Positions 30,448-40,169 of a DNA stretch of 64,000 bases are shown in pieces (positions within the stretch are counted from its first letter, which is position 1; every line of letters begins with the position of its first letter). Origin of the DNA: Clostridium uliginosum. GTDB taxonomy: Bacteria > Bacillota > Clostridia > Clostridiales > Clostridiaceae. The position numbers and the translations under genes are program-made. Under the pieces are notes generated by a model. That model was not told the DNA's origin. It ran no database searches and saw only the letters and a program-made list of their open reading frames with translations. The stretch is from the NCBI RefSeq assembly GCF_900112485.1, contig NZ_FOMG01000001.1:124001-188000 (forward strand). The letters run 5' to 3'.

Positions 30448-31464
30448 TTAATAAGAAAATTCCATCTTAATAAATTCATCAGAACCTATTAATGTGTCTT
30501 TATTATAAATATCTATAGTTTTAAAACCTGCTTTTTTATAACATTTAATTGCTCTTTGGTTAAAAGATCGAACTTCTAAAACGATTTTCTTATTACCATA
30601 TTTTCTCTTACATTCACTTTTTAACAAAGCCATAATATTGTTACCTAATCCTTGTCCACATAAAGATGGTTTTAATCCAAGTCCAATTAAAACAAAGTCA
30701 CTATTGTTTATGAACCTTATATATCCACATAAATCATCAAGTTCATTAATTACCGCCACAAACTCATTTTGTCTTTTTGTTTCTATTGCAATAGCCCAAT
30801 TTTCTTTAACAATAATATGCCATTTAGGAAAATTATATATAGAATAGTTATTATCATATTTCCAATTACATATTTGTTTTGCATAATTTTCAGTAAAATT
30901 TTCTACTCTAAAATTCATAGATTTAGTATGTTTATTATATAATCTGTAATAATAAAATGGTTTCTCTTCAGTTTCACCAGAATTCAATATCATTCTTGTC
31001 TCAACCTTTATAAAATCAGATTTTTCTATAACTCTTTGTGAAGAAAGATTATCTAATTCAACAATTGCAATCAAATAATCAAGATTTAAATTATCAAATG
31101 CCCATTTAGTCATAGCTTTCGTAGCCTCAGTTATGTATCCTTTGTTACTGAATTTTTCTGAAACAAAATAAGCTATTTCAATTTCATTATCTACTTCTTC
31201 TTTATTTCCTATTCCAATCATTCCTATTAATCTACCATTTGTTTTAATAGTAACTGCTAACATTATTCTTGCAGTTGTCCTTGTTACTATTAGATATTGT
31301 TTTTCAATCCATTCTATCCATTTTTCTCTAATATCTACAGACGACTCCCAATCAGGCATCCATTTTAGAATATTGGGTTCATTGCAGATTGCATTTAATT
31401 TTACTGTATCATTTACAGAAAATTGTCTTAATATAAGCCGTTCTGTTTCTATACAAATATTCAT
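30448..31464 (-). CDS. Double-domain GNAT acetyltransferase
   Basis: Two GNAT domains are fused in 338 residues. The first (about 1-175) is RimJ/RimL-like: ETERLILRQF, then an IAYFVSEKFSNKGYITEA acetyl-CoA loop. The second (about 190-338) has GLKPSLCGQGLGNNIM and the NQRAIKCYKKAGFK ending. The start is the ATG at 31464 behind GAGGTG; an in-frame GTG at 31473 lies inside that site. It is followed directly by the methyltransferase gene (TAATG junction). Such pairs are seen in small-molecule modification, but the substrates are unknown. Confidence 0.8.
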   Translation of the reverse strand: MNICIETERLILRQFSVNDTVKLNAICNEPNILKWMPDWESSVDIREKWIEWIEKQYLIVTRTTARIMLAVTIKTNGRLIGMIGIGNKEEVDNEIEIAYFVSEKFSNKGYITEATKAMTKWAFDNLNLDYLIAIVELDNLSSQRVIEKSDFIKVETRMILNSGETEEKPFYYYRLYNKHTKSMNFRVENFTENYAKQICNWKYDNNYSIYNFPKWHIIVKENWAIAIETKRQNEFVAVINELDDLCGYIRFINNSDFVLIGLGLKPSLCGQGLGNNIMALLKSECKRKYGNKKIVLEVRSFNQRAIKCYKKAGFKTIDIYNKDTLIGSDEFIKMEFSY

Positions 31465-31682
31465 TTTTTTCACCTCGTTTTTTTATTTACATTTGTGTAC
31501 TACTAATCCTAGAGTTTTTTATTCATTATTAATGAAGTATTCTTATTTATAATCTTTCATTATTAAAATTATACTAATTATGTATATTAATGTCTAAGTA
31601 TTATTAAAGTTCCAAATAAAGTCTGAACATTTTCTCTCACTTTATTTTTCATATTCCCTACCTTACCTCTTCTTTTCTTCAT
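31465..31682. other. Non-coding interval upstream of the double GNAT gene
   Basis: AT-rich, no ORF. It presumably holds the promoter of the GNAT-methyltransferase pair. Confidence 0.45.
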
Positions 31683-31718
31683 TAAAAAAAGAGCTAAGGC
31701 TATTACTCCTTAACTCTT
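31683..31718 (-). terminator. Terminator of the SDR gene
   Basis: AAGAGCTAAGG (31689-31699) pairs with CCTTAACTCTT (31708-31718) with one mismatch. The preceding seven A become a U run on the minus strand. Confidence 0.75.
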
Positions 31719-31808
31719 GATTTTACTGGGATTACTCATTCTTTTTATTTCATTGGTTTATAAGATTTGTTTTAAGTCTAATATATTTATTCATTATTTA
31801 TTGGATGT

Positions 31809-32675
31809 CTATGAATTTACTATTTCTCCACCATTAATATGGATAGTTTGACCTGTAATATATGAAGCACATTCTGACGCTAAAAATACATAAGCTCCAG
31901 CACATTCAACTGGTTGACCCGCTCTACCCATTGGAGTATTTGAGCCATGATTTGAGGTTTTTACTGCATCAAAACTTGATGGTATAAGTGGTGTCCAAAT
32001 AGGTCCCGGTGCAACAGCATTTACTCTTATTCCAGTTTTTCCTTTTGCTAAAGCAGTTGATAAACTCCTTGTAAATGATACAATAGCTCCTTTAGTCATT
32101 GAATAATCTATTAATGTTTCATTTCCCTTAAACGCTACTACTGAAGTTGTATTTATTATACTAGCTCCACTTTTTAAATGATTCATAGCTGCTCTTGTCA
32201 TATAAAAAGTACCATATGCATTAGTCTTAAATGTCTTATCAAATTGCTCATCAGATATTTTCTTGATATCACTACATTCATATTGCACAGCTGCATTATT
32301 CACTAATATATCTATTTTCCCATATTCACTAATAGTTTTTTCCATAATGCTATTGCAGAAACTAACATCACTAATATCACCAGCTATAAGTGTACACTTT
32401 TTACCCATATTATCTATAAGTTTTTTAGTTTCTTCAGCATCTTTATGTTCATTATAATAAACAATTACTATATTTGCTCCTTGATTTGCATAAGCAATTG
32501 CAACAGCCCTACCTATTCCACTATCGCCCCCAGTAATTATAGCCACTTTATTATTTAAAATATCACCCTTTTTATTATATGTGGGGTCATTATATATAGG
32601 CGCTGGATTCATCTCATATTCAAAGCCTGGATGTTGATTTTGATGTTGAGATGGAAAAGATGTTGGAAAATTCAT
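31809..32675 (-). CDS. SDR family oxidoreductase (GSP39/YhdF-like)
   Basis: This 288-aa short-chain dehydrogenase has a cofactor motif TGGDSGIGRA, the NNAA motif, and the catalytic serine and YSMTK (Tyr/Lys) pair. Its 40-residue N-terminal extension, rich in Pro, Gln and His (PSFPSQHQNQHPGFEYEM), is typical of the general-stress SDR subgroup with YhdF and YghA. The start at 32675 is set by AAAGGAGG; the frame extends upstream to 32741 without support. A stress or detoxification role is likely from family membership only. Confidence 0.88.
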   Translation of the reverse strand: MNFPTSFPSQHQNQHPGFEYEMNPAPIYNDPTYNKKGDILNNKVAIITGGDSGIGRAVAIAYANQGANIVIVYYNEHKDAEETKKLIDNMGKKCTLIAGDISDVSFCNSIMEKTISEYGKIDILVNNAAVQYECSDIKKISDEQFDKTFKTNAYGTFYMTRAAMNHLKSGASIINTTSVVAFKGNETLIDYSMTKGAIVSFTRSLSTALAKGKTGIRVNAVAPGPIWTPLIPSSFDAVKTSNHGSNTPMGRAGQPVECAGAYVFLASECASYITGQTIHINGGEIVNS

Positions 32676-32878
32676 GTTACTTCCTCCTTTGATTGAATAT
32701 TTTATATAAAGTATTATGTCCAAACATAAAAAAAATATCATTTTACCTACTTAATTATATTCTTTGACTTTTATATTATTCTGCTAATAATTTAAAAACA
32801 TACATTAAAATCCATCACATATTAGAATAATTCTTTGGATAAACTATATTTACATAGTTTTAAATGGTGGTGAACATA

Positions 32879-33790
32879 ATGATAAAAAAATTAAGTATTT
32901 TTATAATATGTCTTTTAGTTACTGTCAATATACCTATTACATCAAAAGCATCTGAAGATATAGACTATATAATAGAAATGAAACAGGATATTTTAACTCT
33001 TATGTTAGCTTACCCAGATTATATAGTTGGAGTAGAAAAAAATAATGATGATAAAGTTTATCTAATTATGAAATCTGGCAAGAAAATTATTTATGACGAT
33101 AAAATCGAGAAAAGTCATGAAGAAAAATTAGAAAATCCGGATCTCCAAGATATGTTAGAACAGGATTATCCTCTTGATAAAAGTAACAGTATTATGGATA
33201 AAACCTTTGATCCAGGAAGAGCTAGACATTATGAACTTTTAAGTGAAGTTTATGGAAATTCTAGAAAGTCTATCGAATCAAACTTAATTAGCTTAAAATA
33301 TGGCTATACTAATTATCAATTTAACAGTAAAAATAATGCTAATACATCTTTAGAAGCAGCATTAAAAGAACTTATCCCTCTTTCAAAAACTAGAGGTGAT
33401 ATAGGAAGTATTCTTTACCCTGCTAGTGGAACTTATAATTATAGAGTTATATCAGGTACTGGTAGATTAAGTCCTCACTCTTATGGGATAGCAATTGATT
33501 TAAAAAGTGATAAAAAAGATTATTGGAAATGGAGTTCAGACAAAGAAGGCGAAAAAAGACTTTCACAGTACCCTAAAGAATTAGTAGAAGCATTTGAAAA
33601 AAACAATTTTGTGTGGGGAGGAAAATGGGGTCATTTTGATATTTTACATTTTGAGTATAGACCAGAAATAATATTAAAAGCTAAATATTTCAGCACTTGG
33701 AATAATAATAGCAAATGGTATGAAGGTGCTCCTTTAGAAGAGGAAGCTACTAAAAAATATATTGATATAATTGAACAAGAATTACAGTAG
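32879..33790 (+). CDS. Secreted M15-type D-Ala-D-Ala carboxypeptidase / L,D-peptidase-like protein
   Basis: A signal peptide (residues 1-25, cut near SKA) leads a 303-aa exported protein. The C-terminal half has zinc-peptidase M15 motifs: SPHSYGIAIDL (HxxxxxxD) and GKWGHFDILHFEYR (second His set). These match the VanY/CwlK-type fold that cleaves peptidoglycan stem peptides. The N-terminal 130 residues are unique. GGTGGTGA precedes the ATG at 32879; another ATG at 32864 is less likely. The gene is followed after 31 bp by a second exported hydrolase gene. Confidence 0.85.
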   Translation: MIKKLSIFIICLLVTVNIPITSKASEDIDYIIEMKQDILTLMLAYPDYIVGVEKNNDDKVYLIMKSGKKIIYDDKIEKSHEEKLENPDLQDMLEQDYPLDKSNSIMDKTFDPGRARHYELLSEVYGNSRKSIESNLISLKYGYTNYQFNSKNNANTSLEAALKELIPLSKTRGDIGSILYPASGTYNYRVISGTGRLSPHSYGIAIDLKSDKKDYWKWSSDKEGEKRLSQYPKELVEAFEKNNFVWGGKWGHFDILHFEYRPEIILKAKYFSTWNNNSKWYEGAPLEEEATKKYIDIIEQELQ

Positions 33791-33821
33791 AATAATATTC
33801 ATTTAGAAAGAGGTAGTACTT

Positions 33822-34934
33822 ATGTGGATATCTAAGTTTAAGAAAAACTCATCAATATTCATAGGAATTATTATAATTGCACTTATATGTTTATGTATCA
33901 ATGTTTGTAGCGAACAAAAAGTCTTAGCACTTACTGATACTGATTCTGAAGTAAAAAGTTATGTAGAAAATATATTTTCAATAAAAAGCAAAGCAATATT
34001 AACTCAAGACTTAGACTGCTTAGAGCATATATATGCTACTGATACTAAATTGGGACAATGGGCTTATGAGTATGAAGAAAAAAAGGTAAAATATATAAAT
34101 AACTGGGCACAAAAACAAGGAGTTAAATTTACAGATATAACACCTAAGATATTAATCACAAAATGTAAAGTTAAAAAAGACAAAGCTTCTTTTTTTGTGT
34201 TATGTGATACAGAATATAAATACATCTATCTAAATGAGCCACAGCTAGTTAATAATTCAAGAATTGGAACATCTCATTCTCTTCAATTAACTAATAAAGA
34301 TGGAAAATGGATAATAGCAAAGGAATGGTATACAGATCCTTTTGCCGATTCGTTAAGTTTAGAAAATATTAAAGCGGATGACATTAAACAATATATCACT
34401 TCACAACAAGCTAGAGATCTTTCTAATATTAATGAAAGAAGAAAAAATGCAATGGAATATGCAGAAAAATATTGTGGCTTATCAACTATTGAAGAACATG
34501 AATTTAAATATAATAAAAAGTATAAAAATTTCAACTGTGAGGGAGGAGATTGTGCAAACTTTGCTTCACAGGTATTGCATGAAGGGGGCAAATTCAAAAA
34601 AAATTCTGCATGGAATTATGAAAAAGGAAATGCAACAGCACCTTGGGTAAATGCTGGCAAGTTTACTTACTACATGTTAAATAGCGGAAGAGCATCAGTT
34701 ATTTCTACTGGAAATTATGAAAAAGTATATAAGGCTTCCTATAAACTTCTTCCTGGTGATTTTGTAGCTTATGAAAAAAAAGGAGATATAACTCATGTAT
34801 CTGTGGTTACTGGAGTTGATTCGAAAGGATACTCCTTAGTAACTTGTCATAATACAGATAGAAATAATGTTCCCTGGGATTTAGGATGGAGTGATAAAAA
34901 AATGAAGTTTTGGCTAATTAGAGTAAATTACTGA
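33822..34934 (+). CDS. Exported amidase-domain protein (Amidase_6-like)
   Basis: An N-terminal hydrophobic signal or anchor (about residues 12-29) leads a 370-aa protein. Residues 40-170 resemble an NTF2-like or unknown leader domain. The C-terminal 150 residues match the putative amidase family: a catalytic Cys in GGDCANFASQVLHEGG, and HVSVVTG with a later HNTD. This CHAP/NlpC-like layout suggests action on cell wall peptides. AAAGAGGTAG lies upstream. Co-directional and 31 bp after the M15 gene, the two are probably one envelope operon. Confidence 0.8.
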   Translation: MWISKFKKNSSIFIGIIIIALICLCINVCSEQKVLALTDTDSEVKSYVENIFSIKSKAILTQDLDCLEHIYATDTKLGQWAYEYEEKKVKYINNWAQKQGVKFTDITPKILITKCKVKKDKASFFVLCDTEYKYIYLNEPQLVNNSRIGTSHSLQLTNKDGKWIIAKEWYTDPFADSLSLENIKADDIKQYITSQQARDLSNINERRKNAMEYAEKYCGLSTIEEHEFKYNKKYKNFNCEGGDCANFASQVLHEGGKFKKNSAWNYEKGNATAPWVNAGKFTYYMLNSGRASVISTGNYEKVYKASYKLLPGDFVAYEKKGDITHVSVVTGVDSKGYSLVTCHNTDRNNVPWDLGWSDKKMKFWLIRVNY

Positions 34935-34983
34935 TTATAAACAGATTTTTATATCGTTGATTTTTAATTTTATATATCATCCC

Positions 34984-35029
34984 CCCCTGTTGAGTGTGTA
35001 TAATTGTACAAAATCAACAGGGGTTTTTT
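34984..35029 (+). terminator. Terminator of the hydrolase operon
   Basis: CCCCTGTTGA (34984-34993) pairs with TCAACAGGGG (35014-35023) and is followed by TTTTTT. Confidence 0.9.
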
Positions 35030-35130
35030 AAGGTTCTTAAAGTAAATTCCTCTGTCCATGAGCTTTATACTACAATATCAACACTCTGTTGAAACAGTGC
35101 CTAATTTTAAGGTGTTATTTTGTGTTTTGT

Positions 35131-35199
35131 ATTTTAAATTTTATTAGATTTTTTTATTGTGTTTTTATTTTTTAAGTAAAGGTATGCTACGTTAACGTT
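35131..35199. repeat. AT-rich repeated motif, copy 1
   Basis: About 68 bp ending in TAAAGGTATGCTACGTTAACGTT align almost base for base, with a few short gaps, to 46150-46211. This copy lies 400 bp before the peptide-binding protein gene. Its function is unknown. Confidence 0.55.
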
Positions 35200-35603
35200 A
35201 TATTGTATAAACTACTTACTCCTACTTGAAATTTCTCTATAATAATTACAAATATTATCTTACGACTTTTTTCTTCATTTTTAATAATCACTAAAATTAT
35301 CTTCAATTTAAAAGTTTGTAAATTATCATATCGTTAACTTTTTTTAATTTTTCTTATATAATATACAAAGTATCCATTATATTTATACTGATTTGTTTAT
35401 AAAATATATACTTTTTTATATAAGTATGATATAATCATATAAATTATCAAATGGTAAATTTAAGTATTATTTGAATTATTATGTAAAATATATTTAAGCT
35501 ATTTAAAAAATAATACTGTTTATATTTAAAATTACATAATATCATTTATTCTTTTTTAATATCCTATAAAGGATAATATTTATAATAATGAGGGGGCTAT
35601 TTT

Positions 35604-37169
35604 ATGAAAAAGAAAGTATTATCGCTTATTTTATCAGCGATACTTGCTACTACTTTTCTTGTAGGTTGTGGTGGACAAGCTACAAGCACAAAAAACTCGA
35701 CTGGCAATAAAACATTTATTTTTGCTCAAGGCGCTGATCCAAGGGGACTTGATCCTGCTTTTGTTGATGATGGTGAATCAGCTAAAGTAATTTGTAATGT
35801 TTATGAAGGATTAGTGTCCTATGGAGATGACAATACAGATGTTAAACCCTGTTTAGCTGAAAGCTGGGACATTAGTAATGATGGCACTGAATACACATTT
35901 CATCTTAAAAAGGGTGTGAAATTCCACGATGGGACTGATTTTAATGCAGATGCAGTAATTAAATCTGTTCAAAGACAATTACCTCCAAATGCAACTGATG
36001 ACATGCCTTATGCTTCATTTACATTTGCTGGAGTTAATAAGGTTGAAGCTCTTGATAACAATACAGTTAAATTCACACTTAATGCTCCAAGTACTCCATT
36101 TTTATCAAATCTTGCAATGGCACTTGCAGCTCCAATTGTAAGTCCAACTGCACTTGAAAAATATAATGGTAACCTAAATGAACATCCAGTTGGTACTGGT
36201 CCTTTCAAATTTGTATCTTGGGACAAAGGAGAAAAAGTTACAATTGAAAAAAATAATGATTATTGGGGTGAAAAGCCTATCTTAGACAAAGTAGTAATTA
36301 AAATTACTAAAGAAAATTCAGTAAGAGCTAGTGAACTTATGACTGGTTCTATTGATGCTATGGATGGATTAGATCCAAATGATGTTCCAAAATTAAAAGA
36401 AAAACAAATAAATATATTTAACGAACCTGGAATGAATATAAACTACATGGCCTTTAACTGTGAAAGAGCTCCATTTAATAATCCAAAACTAAGAGAAGCT
36501 TTATCATATGCTATTAATCGTGAAGATTTAGTTCAATACTTATATCAAGGTTATGCAGATGTTGCAAAAACACAACTTCCAAGTTTTATACCTGGATATA
36601 AAAAAGATGTAACTTCATATGGATATGATCCTGATAAATCAAAAGCAATGTTAAAAGAACTAGGACAAGAAAATCTTAATATAAAGATGATTACTTATTC
36701 AAATCCTAGACCTTACAACTCTGTTGGTGGTCAAAAACTCGCAGAAGCAGTTCAAAATTCCTTAAGCAAAGTTGGTGTTACTGCAACTATTGATGTGTAT
36801 CAATGGACTGAATATAAAGAAAAGACACAACAAGGTGAAGGTGAGATATTATTCTACGGTTGGAATGGAGATAATGGAGATGCAGATAACTTCTTGTCAT
36901 TACTTGATAGTAAAGAAATTGCTAGTAGTTTAAATGTAGCTAGATATTCAAATCCTAAAGTAGATGAGTTGTTAGCTAAAGGTAGAAAATTACCTAATGG
37001 AGATGAAAGAAAAGCTTTATATGGTGATCTTCAAGATTTACTTGCTAAAGATGCAGCATGGGTTCCAATTTCATATGCAAAGCAAATGGCAGCTTCAACT
37101 CCAAAGATTAAAAACTTTACAATTCACCCAACTGGTACAGTCTTCTTTAAAAATATAGATAAAGAATAA
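35604..37169 (+). CDS. ABC transporter solute-binding lipoprotein, oligopeptide/dipeptide type
   Basis: A lipoprotein signal with lipobox LVGC at residue 22 leads a 521-aa family-5 extracellular binding protein. Family features include QGADPRGLDPAF, YEGLVSYG, LAESWDISNDGTEYTFHLKKGVKFHDG and NPKLREALSYAINRE. It should capture peptides outside the membrane for the permease and ATPases that follow. The start is behind GAGGGGG. A compact hairpin separates it from the permease genes, which fits higher expression of the binding protein. Glutathione or nickel ligands cannot be ruled out. Confidence 0.92.
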   Translation: MKKKVLSLILSAILATTFLVGCGGQATSTKNSTGNKTFIFAQGADPRGLDPAFVDDGESAKVICNVYEGLVSYGDDNTDVKPCLAESWDISNDGTEYTFHLKKGVKFHDGTDFNADAVIKSVQRQLPPNATDDMPYASFTFAGVNKVEALDNNTVKFTLNAPSTPFLSNLAMALAAPIVSPTALEKYNGNLNEHPVGTGPFKFVSWDKGEKVTIEKNNDYWGEKPILDKVVIKITKENSVRASELMTGSIDAMDGLDPNDVPKLKEKQINIFNEPGMNINYMAFNCERAPFNNPKLREALSYAINREDLVQYLYQGYADVAKTQLPSFIPGYKKDVTSYGYDPDKSKAMLKELGQENLNIKMITYSNPRPYNSVGGQKLAEAVQNSLSKVGVTATIDVYQWTEYKEKTQQGEGEILFYGWNGDNGDADNFLSLLDSKEIASSLNVARYSNPKVDELLAKGRKLPNGDERKALYGDLQDLLAKDAAWVPISYAKQMAASTPKIKNFTIHPTGTVFFKNIDKE

Positions 37170-37188
37170 AATCTAAATCATATTTTTA

Positions 37189-37213
37189 GAGGCTCCGATA
37201 AAATCGGAGCCTC
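37189..37213 (+). terminator. Intercistronic hairpin in the importer operon
   Basis: GAGGCTCCGAT (37189-37199) pairs perfectly with ATCGGAGCCTC (37203-37213). Only ATAATTT follows, so it is more likely an mRNA-stabilising or partial terminator between the binding protein and permeases. Confidence 0.65.
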
Positions 37214-37244
37214 ATAATTTAACATTAAAAAAAGAGGTGAATTT

Positions 37245-38249
37245 ATGATCAAGTATATAATTAAAAGAATATTACTACTTATACCAGTACTTTTTGGAGT
37301 TTCAATATTAGTATTTTTAGTAATGCATGTATTTAGTTCTGATCCAACTTCAATAATTTTAGGGCAACATGCAAGTCAAGATCAAATTCTTTCTTTAAGA
37401 GAACAATTAGGATTAAATGACCCATTATACATTCAATATTTTGATTTTATGAAAGGTATGTCACAAGGAAATTTTGGTGATTCTCTTATAACTAAAACAG
37501 CTGTAGCAAAAGAAATTTTTTCTAGATTTCCTGCAACTATTGAGCTTGCTCTTGTTGCAATAATTGTAGCTTCAATAGTTGGTGTTACTTTAGGCGTTCT
37601 TTCAGCTGTAAAACAAAATTCAATTATAGATTATCTTTGTATGGGAAGTTCTTTAATTGGAGTGTCAATGCCAATATTTTGGCTCGGATTAATTTTAATT
37701 GTTGTATTTTCAGTTAACTTGCATATATTACCAGTTTCAGGTCGTGCAACTATTGGTTTGGAGCCTGTTAAAGTTACAGGATTATATCTTTTAGACAGCT
37801 TATTATCAGGCAATATGATTGCATTTTGGGATTCATTAAAGCACATGATGCTTCCTGTAATAGCATTAGCTTCATATTCAACAGCTATTATAGCTCGTAT
37901 GACTCGTTCTACTATGCTTGAAGTTTTAGGTCAAGATTATATAAGAACTGCTAGATCCAAAGGACTTGTTGAAAATATAGTTATTAGAAGTCACGGACTT
38001 AGAAATGCATTAATTCCAATCTCTACTGTTATTGGACTTCAATTAGGATCACTACTAGGTGGCGCTGTTTTAACAGAAACAGTTTTCTCATGGCCTGGTA
38101 TAGGTAGTTATACAATTGATGCTATTTTAAAATCAGATTATCCAGTTGTACAAGGATCTGTTATCATAATGGCAATAGTATTTGTTATGGTAAATTTATT
38201 AGTAGATTTACTTTATGCATATATAGATCCTCGTATAAAATACTCTTAA
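37245..38249 (+). CDS. dppB: Peptide ABC transporter permease, DppB-type
   Basis: This 334-aa inner-membrane permease has six predicted helices and the N-terminal signature of the OppB/DppB group (ILLLIPVLFGVSILVFLVMH). The EAA loop, about 50 residues before the last helices, reads DYIRTARSKGLVENIVIRSHGLRNALIP and contacts the ATPase. It starts behind AAAGAGGTG. Second gene of the operon. Confidence 0.92.
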   Translation: MIKYIIKRILLLIPVLFGVSILVFLVMHVFSSDPTSIILGQHASQDQILSLREQLGLNDPLYIQYFDFMKGMSQGNFGDSLITKTAVAKEIFSRFPATIELALVAIIVASIVGVTLGVLSAVKQNSIIDYLCMGSSLIGVSMPIFWLGLILIVVFSVNLHILPVSGRATIGLEPVKVTGLYLLDSLLSGNMIAFWDSLKHMMLPVIALASYSTAIIARMTRSTMLEVLGQDYIRTARSKGLVENIVIRSHGLRNALIPISTVIGLQLGSLLGGAVLTETVFSWPGIGSYTIDAILKSDYPVVQGSVIIMAIVFVMVNLLVDLLYAYIDPRIKYS

Positions 38250-38264
38250 AGGAGGACCTATATT

Positions 38265-39173
38265 ATGGATACTAATTTAATACAAGAAAGCTCTACTTAT
38301 TTAAATGAAGAAAAATTTTCAAGAAATACTATATTAGATAGATTTAAAAATTTTATGTCATTATTGATATCAAACCGTGCTGCTTTAATTGGTTTAATTT
38401 TTATTACTTTAATAGTTTTAATAGCAATATTCGGTAAATTTTTAATGCCGTACGATCCTTATAGTGGAGAGTTATCCAATTCTCTTCAAACACCTTCAGC
38501 TACTCACTTTTTTGGTACTGATGAACAAGGAAGAGATATTTTTAGTAGAGTAATTGATGGTACTAAAATATCTTTAAGAGTTGGTCTTATTTCTGTTGCT
38601 ATAGCCTTATCAATAGGAACTGTAATAGGTTCAATTTGTGGTTACTTTGGTGGTAATATTGATATGTTCTTAATGAGAATAATGGATATAATTCTTGCTT
38701 TCCCTTCCCTACTTTTAGCAATTGCTTTTATGAGTGCTCTTGGAAAAGGCCTTGACAAAGCTGTTATTGCTATCAGTATAGTTACGATTCCAGAATATGC
38801 TCGTATAGTACGTGGATGTGTATTATCTGTACGTGAAAGTGAATATATACAAGCTGCAAAAGCTATTGGAAATAATGATTTTGTTATAATTTTTAAGCAT
38901 GTGCTTCCTAATATTTTATCTCCAATAATTGTTCGTGCTACACTAGGTATTTCTAGTGCAATTTTAGAAACATCAGCACTTGGATTCCTTGGACTTGGAG
39001 TTCAACCACCTCTTGCTGAATGGGGAACTATGCTTGGTGCTGGTAGAAGTTACTTCTATAATGCTCCTCACATAATTTTATTCCCTGGATTTGCAATTAC
39101 ACTTACGGTCCTAGCTTTTAATTTATTAGGAGATGGGCTTAGAGATGCTTTAGATCCTAAGCTAAATGCATAA
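38265..39173 (+). CDS. dppC: Peptide ABC transporter permease, DppC-type
   Basis: This 302-aa permease has a soluble N-terminal 40 residues, then a helix and the family motif HFFGTDEQGRDIFSRVIDGTKISL. The EAA loop YIQAAKAIGNNDFVIIFKHVLPN is conserved. It pairs with the DppB-type permease in the membrane. AAAGGAGG precedes it 15 bp after dppB. Confidence 0.92.
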   Translation: MDTNLIQESSTYLNEEKFSRNTILDRFKNFMSLLISNRAALIGLIFITLIVLIAIFGKFLMPYDPYSGELSNSLQTPSATHFFGTDEQGRDIFSRVIDGTKISLRVGLISVAIALSIGTVIGSICGYFGGNIDMFLMRIMDIILAFPSLLLAIAFMSALGKGLDKAVIAISIVTIPEYARIVRGCVLSVRESEYIQAAKAIGNNDFVIIFKHVLPNILSPIIVRATLGISSAILETSALGFLGLGVQPPLAEWGTMLGAGRSYFYNAPHIILFPGFAITLTVLAFNLLGDGLRDALDPKLNA

Positions 39174-39188
39174 GGGGGGAATTTAAAA

Positions 39189-40169
39189 ATGCTACTTGAT
39201 ATAAAAAACTTAAAAACAGAATTTATAACTAAAAAAGGTACTATTACAGCTGTAAACGGAGTAGATTTTAATGTAGATAAAGGCGAGGTAGTTGCTATAG
39301 TTGGTGAATCTGGTAGTGGTAAGAGTGTTACTTCCCTATCTATAATGGGACTTCATTCGAGAACTAGTAAAACAAAGATGTCTGGAGAAATATTATTTAA
39401 ATCTGAAAATTTACTTGAAAAGTCAGAAAAAGAAATGCAAAATTTACGTGGTAAACAGTTGTCTATGATTTTTCAAGAACCAATGACCTCTTTAAACCCT
39501 GTTTTTACAATTGGAAGACAAATTACTGAAGCAATTATTAAACATGAAGGTTTAAATAAAAAGGAAGCAAGAAACAGAGCAATAGAAATGCTAACTTTAG
39601 TTGGTATTCCTTCTCCAGAAGCAAGAATAGATAACTACCCTCATCAATTAAGTGGTGGTATGAGACAAAGGGTTATGATTGCAATCGCGCTTAGCTGTAA
39701 TCCAGAACTTTTAATTGCCGATGAACCTACTACTGCACTTGATGTTACAATCCAAGCACAGATTCTTGAACTTATGCTCGAATTAAAAAACAAACTTGGT
39801 ACTGCAATTTTACTTATTACTCATGACTTAGGAGTTGTTGCTGAGGTTGCTGATAGAGTTGTTGTTATGTATTGTGGCAAAGTGGTTGAAAAAGCTTTAA
39901 TAAAAGATATTTTTAAAGATCCGAAACATCCTTATACTAAAGGCTTGCTTAATTCTATTCCTAAAATAGAGGATGATGTTGAAAGATTATTTATTATACC
40001 TGGTACTGTTCCTAATCCACTAGAATTACCAACTGGATGTACTTTTAGGAATAGATGTCCAAATTGTATGGATAAATGCACATATGAATCACCTCCTTTA
40101 ATATCTTTAGAAAATAGAGAAGTTCGTTGTTTCTTATATAAAAATAAGGAGGATGAAAATAATGGATAA
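39189..40169 (+). CDS. dppD: Peptide ABC transporter ATPase, DppD-type
   Basis: This 326-aa ATP-binding subunit has Walker A GESGSGKSV, Q-loop FQEP, signature LSGGMRQR, Walker B LLIADEPTTALD and a switch His in THDLG. The C-terminal oligopeptide-importer extension with CTFRNRCPNCMDKC is present; in this family it can bind an Fe-S cluster. The start follows AAGGGGGG. It overlaps dppF by 8 bp. Confidence 0.93.
   Translation: MLLDIKNLKTEFITKKGTITAVNGVDFNVDKGEVVAIVGESGSGKSVTSLSIMGLHSRTSKTKMSGEILFKSENLLEKSEKEMQNLRGKQLSMIFQEPMTSLNPVFTIGRQITEAIIKHEGLNKKEARNRAIEMLTLVGIPSPEARIDNYPHQLSGGMRQRVMIAIALSCNPELLIADEPTTALDVTIQAQILELMLELKNKLGTAILLITHDLGVVAEVADRVVVMYCGKVVEKALIKDIFKDPKHPYTKGLLNSIPKIEDDVERLFIIPGTVPNPLELPTGCTFRNRCPNCMDKCTYESPPLISLENREVRCFLYKNKEDENNG

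Larger units (their letters stand above)
34935..35603. other. Non-coding interval upstream of the peptide-binding protein gene
   Basis: About 670 bp without an ORF. It holds the terminator at 34984-35029, a small CACT-CTGTT/AACAG-TG hairpin near 35082-35099, and an AT-rich motif (35131-35199) repeated near 46.2 kb. The last 350 bp are extremely AT-rich and probably contain the importer promoter. Confidence 0.5.
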